Origin: Actinomycetes bacterium
Lineage (GTDB): Bacteria > Actinomycetota > Acidimicrobiia > Acidimicrobiales > RAAP-2
DNA: 8,716 nucleotides
Direction of reading: 5' to 3'
Assembly: GCA_021850345.1 (NCBI GenBank)
Contig: JAJZMN010000053.1
Span: 1 to 8,716 of the forward strand
Part shown: piece by piece, positions 5,271 to 8,716 of the stretch
How the letters are laid out: each line of letters opens with the position of its first letter
How positions within the stretch are numbered: position 1 is the first letter of the stretch
Made by a program: the position numbers and the translations under genes
The notes under the pieces: generated by a model
The model's input: only the letters and a program-made list of their open reading frames with translations
The model's database searches: none
Told to the model about the DNA's origin: nothing

Positions 5271-5650
5271 GGCGCGACGAGGTCCAGCCCCGTGCCGAGC
5301 GCCGGCGCGGAGTGGGTGAGCGCGCCGACCGACGACAAGTCTGCTCCGGCTCGCACCGCGGCGTTCTGGAGCGCGCGGAGACCGGGGATGGTCTTGCGGG
5401 TGTCGACGACCCGGGTCGAGGAGTTGGCCATCGAGACGGTGAGGATCGACCGGAGAGAGCCGCGGATGTGGGAGACGGCGGTTCTCGGGGTCACGGCGGT
5501 GCCGTCGGAGGTGCACCAGTGCACCTCGAGCTCCGCGTCGACCTGGGGGACCACCTCGACCGCGCAGAGCCGGCCTGCCAGGACGGCGAGCGCGAGTGCG
5601 ACCGCCTGACGCACCGCGGGCAGCGGCGGATCGACGGAGGCTTCGGGCAA
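5267..5650 (-). CDS. nadC: Internally deleted NadC (quinolinate phosphoribosyltransferase) derivative
   Basis: This 127-aa open frame consists of NadC blocks in the correct order. Residues 9-22 are the N-terminal helix (PLPAVRQAVALALA). Residues 23-71 are the VLAG to SILT part of the sandwich domain. Residues 79-102 hold the signature VVDTRKTIPGLRALQ and AVRAG. Residues 103-125 hold the C-terminal end (SVGALTHSAPALGTGLDL). Normal NadC is about 280 aa and makes nicotinate mononucleotide from quinolinate and PRPP. Missing are about 25-30 aa after residue 22, about 35 aa after 71 (the ERxxLNxxxxLSGIAT region) and about 110 aa after 102 (the NHR motif, the KDNH lysine and the acidic residues). 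It retains the Arg-Lys of DTRKT but should not catalyse the reaction. The proposed start is TTG at 5650, 4 bp after the M20 gene, with no good ribosome site; GTG at residue 13 is an alternative. It overlaps the phosphatase start by 4 bp. It may be a decaying gene or a repurposed small protein or leader. Confidence 0.75.
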   Translation of the reverse strand: MPEASVDPPLPAVRQAVALALAVLAGRLCAVEVVPQVDAELEVHWCTSDGTAVTPRTAVSHIRGSLRSILTVSMANSSTRVVDTRKTIPGLRALQNAAVRAGADLSSVGALTHSAPALGTGLDLVAP

Positions 5651-5654
5651 CGTG

Positions 5655-7112
5655 CTACCGCGACTCGGGCGGCGCCGACTGGCGGGTGCCGGCTGCTTCG
5701 ATGAGGCGTGCCGTCGCGACGGTGACCGCTTCGGCCATGGGCAAGTGCAGGAACTCGTTGGGCCCGTGCGCGTTGCTGCCGGGGCCGAGGACTCCGGTCG
5801 CGACGAGCGGCACCCCGGGGTAGCGCTCGCCGAGCATCGCGAGGAACGGGATCGTCCCGCCCTCGCCGAGCGTTCCCGGGGGCTTGGCGAAGAGCTCCTC
5901 GGACGCGCGGGTGAACGCCAGGGCTGCCCAGTCCTCGAGCGGCGGCGCCGCCCAGCCTGTGGCGGGCGTGTCGAAGCGCACCTCGACGCGCGCGCCCGCC
6001 GGCGGGTCGGCGAGCAGCGCCGACTCGACGGCGCTCATCGCCTCGCTGGCGTCCACGGTGGGTGGCAGCCGCACCGAGATCTTGGCTGCCGTGAACGGCC
6101 GCAGGACGTTGCCGCCGTCGCGGACCGCAGGGATCCCGTCCATCCCGGTCACCGTCAGCGACGGTGCCCAGGCGCGCCGGGCGAGTCGCTCCTCGTCGGA
6201 CGCGCCGTCGAGCCGGAGTCCCGGGACGACGGGGAAGACCTCCGTCGCCTCCCATCCTCGCCCGGCACCCTGCTCACCCGCCGGCTCACCGGCGTGGAGC
6301 GCGGCAAGCCGGATATCGCCGGTGTCGGGGTCCTCGAGCCTGTCGAGCAGTACTCGAAGGAGGCGGAACGATGTCGGGACGATGCCCCCCGCGCTGCCGC
6401 TGTGGACGCCCTCGGTGAGGACGTGGACCGAGACGGTGGCGACGAGGTTCCCCCGCAGGGAAGACGTGAGCCAGAGCCGGTCGTAGCTGAGGCAGCCCGA
6501 GTCCAGGCACACGACGAGGTCCGGGCGTCCGAGCCGGTCGCCCACGTCGGCGAGATGGGCGGGAAGGTCGGGGCTCCCGCTCTCCTCGCTCGCCTCGACG
6601 AGCACGACGACACGGGGGCGCGCGATGCCGGCGGTGTCGAGGAGCTCGACGGCGGTCACCGCCGCAAAGAGCGCGTACCCGTCGTCGCCCGTGCCCCTGC
6701 CGTAGAGGCGGTCACCCTCGCGCACCGGGGTGAAGGGACCGAGTCCCTCGCGCCACTCACCGAGGGGCGGCTGCTTGTCGAGGTGGCCGTAGACGAGGAC
6801 GGTCCCCCTCGCCGCGCCGGTGGCGGGAGCATCGACGAGCAAGAGCGGCGTCCGGCCGCCGCCTCCCAGCACCTCGGCCTGCAGCTTCTGGATCGGCCTG
6901 CCTTGCGCCCACTCCCGAAGCGTCGAAGCAGCATGCGCGAGATGACCCGCCGCTTCCCAGCGCTCGTCGAAGTCGGGCGACAGGCAGGGGATGGTCGCGT
7001 AGAGCATGAGGGCCGGGAGGACGTCGCTCTCCCAGAGGCGGTGTGCGCCGGCTCCCAGGCCGTCTCCTTCGTGGCTCCCGGCGCCCACGGGCGGTGTCGC
7101 GGTCGGTGTCAC
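5655..7112 (-). CDS. M20-family metallopeptidase (dipeptidase-like)
   Basis: This is a 485-aa cytoplasmic zinc hydrolase of the M20 family, closest in layout to carnosinase/Cys-Gly dipeptidase-like members. The two-metal site is complete: His110 and Asp112 in VYGHLDKQP, Asp143 in RGTGDDGY, Glu176 (general base) and Glu177 in EASEESGS, Asp204 in CLDSG and His449 in NAHGPNEF. The inserted dimerisation (lid) domain spans about 210-380 and includes GVHSGSAGG (235-243). GEGGTIPFLAMLGERYPG (416-433) is the usual substrate-binding region. The N-terminal motif PALMLYATIPCLSPDFDERW (33-52) is typical. The GTG start at 7112 has no ribosome site; a TAGCGT element at 7120-7125 sits exactly 7 nt upstream, compatible with a leaderless transcript. 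It is followed 4 bp later by the mini-NadC frame, and pmbA lies 105 bp upstream. The substrate cannot be named from sequence. Confidence 0.92.
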   Translation of the reverse strand: MTPTATPPVGAGSHEGDGLGAGAHRLWESDVLPALMLYATIPCLSPDFDERWEAAGHLAHAASTLREWAQGRPIQKLQAEVLGGGGRTPLLLVDAPATGAARGTVLVYGHLDKQPPLGEWREGLGPFTPVREGDRLYGRGTGDDGYALFAAVTAVELLDTAGIARPRVVVLVEASEESGSPDLPAHLADVGDRLGRPDLVVCLDSGCLSYDRLWLTSSLRGNLVATVSVHVLTEGVHSGSAGGIVPTSFRLLRVLLDRLEDPDTGDIRLAALHAGEPAGEQGAGRGWEATEVFPVVPGLRLDGASDEERLARRAWAPSLTVTGMDGIPAVRDGGNVLRPFTAAKISVRLPPTVDASEAMSAVESALLADPPAGARVEVRFDTPATGWAAPPLEDWAALAFTRASEELFAKPPGTLGEGGTIPFLAMLGERYPGVPLVATGVLGPGSNAHGPNEFLHLPMAEAVTVATARLIEAAGTRQSAPPESR

Positions 7113-7119
7113 GGCGAGG

Positions 7120-7125
7120 ACGCTA
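7120..7125 (-). promoter_or_regulatory. Possible -10 element for a leaderless M20 transcript
   Basis: The minus strand reads TAGCGT (TANNNT), then 7 nt, then the GTG start of the M20 gene. This is the geometry of leaderless actinobacterial promoters, and the gene lacks a ribosome site. No convincing -35 element is seen, and the hexamer is a weak motif. Confidence 0.3.
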
Positions 7126-7134
7126 CCGCCGGGG

Positions 7135-7190
7135 GGCAGGGGACGCGCCGTGCCGGGTGGCAGGAAACGCGCCGTGCCGGGCGGCAGGGG
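7135..7190. repeat. 24-bp tandem repeat between pmbA and the M20 gene
   Basis: Two 24-bp units lie at 7135-7158 and 7159-7182. They start GGCAGG, share the core ACGCGCCGTGCCGGG and differ at three positions. They are followed by the first 8 bp of a third unit (7183-7190). The array fills most of the 105-bp gap between the pmbA stop and the M20 start. On the transcribed strand each unit contains CCCGGCACGGCGCGT, so it could fold or act as a binding site. Function is unknown. Confidence 0.85.
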
Positions 7191-7217
7191 GAGTTGTACT
7201 CGGCAGGCTGCTCCGGA

Positions 7218-8600
7218 TCAGACGGCGCGGCTGGTCGTCGACATGTTCCAGTCCGGCACGCGGAGCGCCGGCATTGCCGTCCGGTTCATCCACATCCCGC
7301 CCTCCCGGCCGTAGGTGCGCACGGTCGTCGACACGTGCGTCGCTCGCGTGAGCACGTCCACCGGGCTCTCGTTGAACCGGAAGTTGCTCGTCGCGCCGGC
7401 CACCTTGCCGTCTTCGACGACGTAGACGCCGTCGCGGGTGAGCCCGGTGAGCAGGAGGGTCTTCGGGTCGACCTCCCGGATGTACCACAGGCAGGTGAGC
7501 AGCAGCCCCCGCTCGGTCGAGGCGATCAGGTCATCCAGCGTCCCGGCGGCGCCCGGGAGGGCCAGCGAGAGGTTGTCGATGGGCGCGGCAACGGCCGTCT
7601 GCGACCTCGCCGCTCCGGCGCGGTGGTACCGGAGGTGCTCGAGGCGGCCCGCCCGCAGCCACTCGGTGCGGTCGAGCCCGAGCCCGTTGTCGAAGACCGA
7701 CACGTCCGCCGACGAGACGCTCGTCGCGAGGAACGGCGCGCACTCGAGCCCGGGCTCCCCGGGATCGCTCCACAGGTCGAAGGCGAGGGGCGTCAGCGCG
7801 TCGCCGACACGCGTGCCGCCTCCGGGCTTCGAGAAGACGGTCCGGCCGTCTTCGGACTCCCGCCCGCTCGCCGCCTCGACGAGGAAGATCATGAGGTCGG
7901 CGACCGCGCTCGGCGGCAGCAGCACCTCGTGGCGGCCGGGCGACACGTCGATGCGCCGGGTGGACCATGCGAGCCCGCGCCTGACCGTCTCTTCGAGGGA
8001 GCCGAGCTCCACGTCGAGGAAGTCCGCAGTGCCGACGCCCGCCCACGCAGAGGCACCGTCTTTGCGCGCGACCAGTTGCAGCGCGCCGGTCGGCTGGACG
8101 TGGCGCCGGCGCAGCCCGGTCGAGGTGGCGAGGTAGGTCGTGGTGACCCGGTGCTCCGCGAACCCCGAGAGCGTCGTGCCCGACCCCTCGGCGCGAGCGA
8201 AGGCGGCGGCGAGCCCGCTGACGACGGACGCCAGACGGTCGAGCCCGGTCACCCCCGCTTCCTCACCGAAGCCCGGCTCCTCACCGCCTTCGAGGAGCGG
8301 CGCGGCGTCGTCAGCGGGACCGAGCGCCGCGGCGGCCTCCCGCACCAGCGCGTCCGCGTCCACGTCCCCGCTGCGCCGCGCGACGCCGGCGCGGCCCGGG
8401 TGCCCGGGCTTCTCGGACGGTTCGGCCAGGATGGCGGTCACCCGCCGGTCCGTGCGAACGCCGTCGGTCGTGACCGTGTTGTTGGCGAACCTCACGTCGG
8501 CTTCGTGGGCGTCCTCGACGAGCGCGACGCAGGGGCGACCTGCAGCCCGCACCACGTGCTCGGCAACGTCGCCGGGGTCCGGGAGGCCGGCGGCGCTCAA
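7218..8600 (-). CDS. pmbA: TldE/PmbA-family subunit of the TldD/TldE metalloprotease
   Basis: This is a 460-aa member of the TldD/PmbA (U62) family. It is the TldE/PmbA partner, which lacks the HExxxH zinc site and pairs with TldD to degrade or mature unfolded peptides, including some RiPP precursors and CcdA. Recognisable parts are the N-terminal domain (about 1-200, with RFANNTVTTDGV near 37-48) and the C-terminal barrel region. In the latter, LLLTGLTRDGVYVVEDGKV (about 382-400) and NFRFNESPVDVL (about 406-417) are hallmark segments. The start is TTG at 8598-8600: it overlaps the tldD stop as TTGA and has AAGGAG 8 nt upstream. The frame is open further 5', but that part lies inside tldD. 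It is translationally coupled to tldD, as expected for an obligate heterodimer. Substrates cannot be inferred here; no RiPP precursor gene is recognised in the window. Confidence 0.92.
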   Translation of the reverse strand: MSAAGLPDPGDVAEHVVRAAGRPCVALVEDAHEADVRFANNTVTTDGVRTDRRVTAILAEPSEKPGHPGRAGVARRSGDVDADALVREAAAALGPADDAAPLLEGGEEPGFGEEAGVTGLDRLASVVSGLAAAFARAEGSGTTLSGFAEHRVTTTYLATSTGLRRRHVQPTGALQLVARKDGASAWAGVGTADFLDVELGSLEETVRRGLAWSTRRIDVSPGRHEVLLPPSAVADLMIFLVEAASGRESEDGRTVFSKPGGGTRVGDALTPLAFDLWSDPGEPGLECAPFLATSVSSADVSVFDNGLGLDRTEWLRAGRLEHLRYHRAGAARSQTAVAAPIDNLSLALPGAAGTLDDLIASTERGLLLTCLWYIREVDPKTLLLTGLTRDGVYVVEDGKVAGATSNFRFNESPVDVLTRATHVSTTVRTYGREGGMWMNRTAMPALRVPDWNMSTTSRAV

Positions 8601-8716
8601 CGTCCGGACTCCTTGCGGGTATTCAGCACGCGTACCTTGCGGACGAGCACCGACGGGCAGCCGTGGCTGACCGCGGCGACCTGCTCGGGCTGTCCCTTTC
8701 CGCAATTGAAGGCGCC
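8597..8716 (-). CDS. tldD: TldD metalloprotease subunit, C-terminal end (partial)
   Basis: The last 39 codons of a tldD gene run in from the right edge of the window. The visible residues begin GAFNCGKGQPEQVAAVSHGC and end VRVLNTRKESGR. The CGKGQPxQ...SHGCP pattern is the conserved C-terminus of TldD, the zinc-bearing subunit whose HExxxH motif would lie upstream, outside this window. The stop TGA (8597-8599) overlaps the TTG start of pmbA. Its tail also contains the AAGGAG that serves as the pmbA ribosome site. Confidence 0.9.
   Translation of the reverse strand, partial: GAFNCGKGQPEQVAAVSHGCPSVLVRKVRVLNTRKESGR

Noticed and set aside
5271..5516. N-terminal extension of the phosphatase to an upstream start
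   Set aside because: The extra 82 residues are Arg/Pro/His-rich shadow of the mini-NadC frame. The ATG at 5270 with the ATGA overlap is the better start.
1..8716. CRISPR arrays, tRNA/rRNA genes, riboswitches, complete insertion sequences, toxin-antitoxin or phage-defence genes
   Set aside because: None could be recognised. The repeats present are short contiguous tandem units without spacers, and no transposase or integrase motif is visible.

Overview
The window is about 70% G+C and reads as chromosomal DNA of a high-GC actinobacterium. The basis is codon use, strong AGGAG-type ribosome sites beside GTG/TTG starts, GGGTA-type stress promoters, and family signatures typical of Actinomycetota. 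An Acidimicrobiia- or Thermoleophilia-like lineage is possible but cannot be settled from this sequence. No rRNA, tRNA, CRISPR array or complete mobile element is visible.

Layout, left to right. (1) Bases 1-294 hold a dienelactone hydrolase-family gene on the minus strand. It is cut off after about 73 codons and joined to a less GC-rich leftmost ~75 bp that contains a LexA-box-like sequence. (2) Bases 436-744 encode a small unrecognised protein built on a W-x3-G motif with 13-residue spacing. (3) Bases 931-2738 form a stress-response cluster. A STAS anti-sigma-factor antagonist (minus) and a hemerythrin-like HHE protein (plus) diverge from an intergenic region carrying two facing sigma-B/sigma-F-type promoters. 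The HHE gene is followed by a DJ-1/PfpI-family protein, with a palindromic 15-bp tandem repeat between them. (4) Bases 2898-8716 are a minus-strand block. In transcription order it holds the 3' end of tldD, pmbA (tldE), an M20 metallopeptidase, a 127-aa internally deleted NadC (quinolinate phosphoribosyltransferase) derivative, and a 790-aa GAF-GAF-GAF-PP2C (RsbU/SpoIIE-type) phosphatase.

How the genes may work together. The PP2C phosphatase and the STAS protein are the two ends of a partner-switching module: the phosphatase would dephosphorylate the STAS serine, freeing the antagonist to capture an anti-sigma kinase and release a sigma-B-like factor. The kinase and sigma factor are not in the window. 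The matching promoters in front of the STAS and HHE genes are what such a sigma factor would be expected to read. TldD/TldE form a peptide-processing metalloprotease complex, and the M20 enzyme is a likely dipeptidase.

The most unusual object is the mini-NadC. Four blocks of the NadC fold remain in order and in one open frame, with three internal stretches missing, including most active-site residues. It overlaps the phosphatase start by ATGA, and the phosphatase has no obvious ribosome site of its own.
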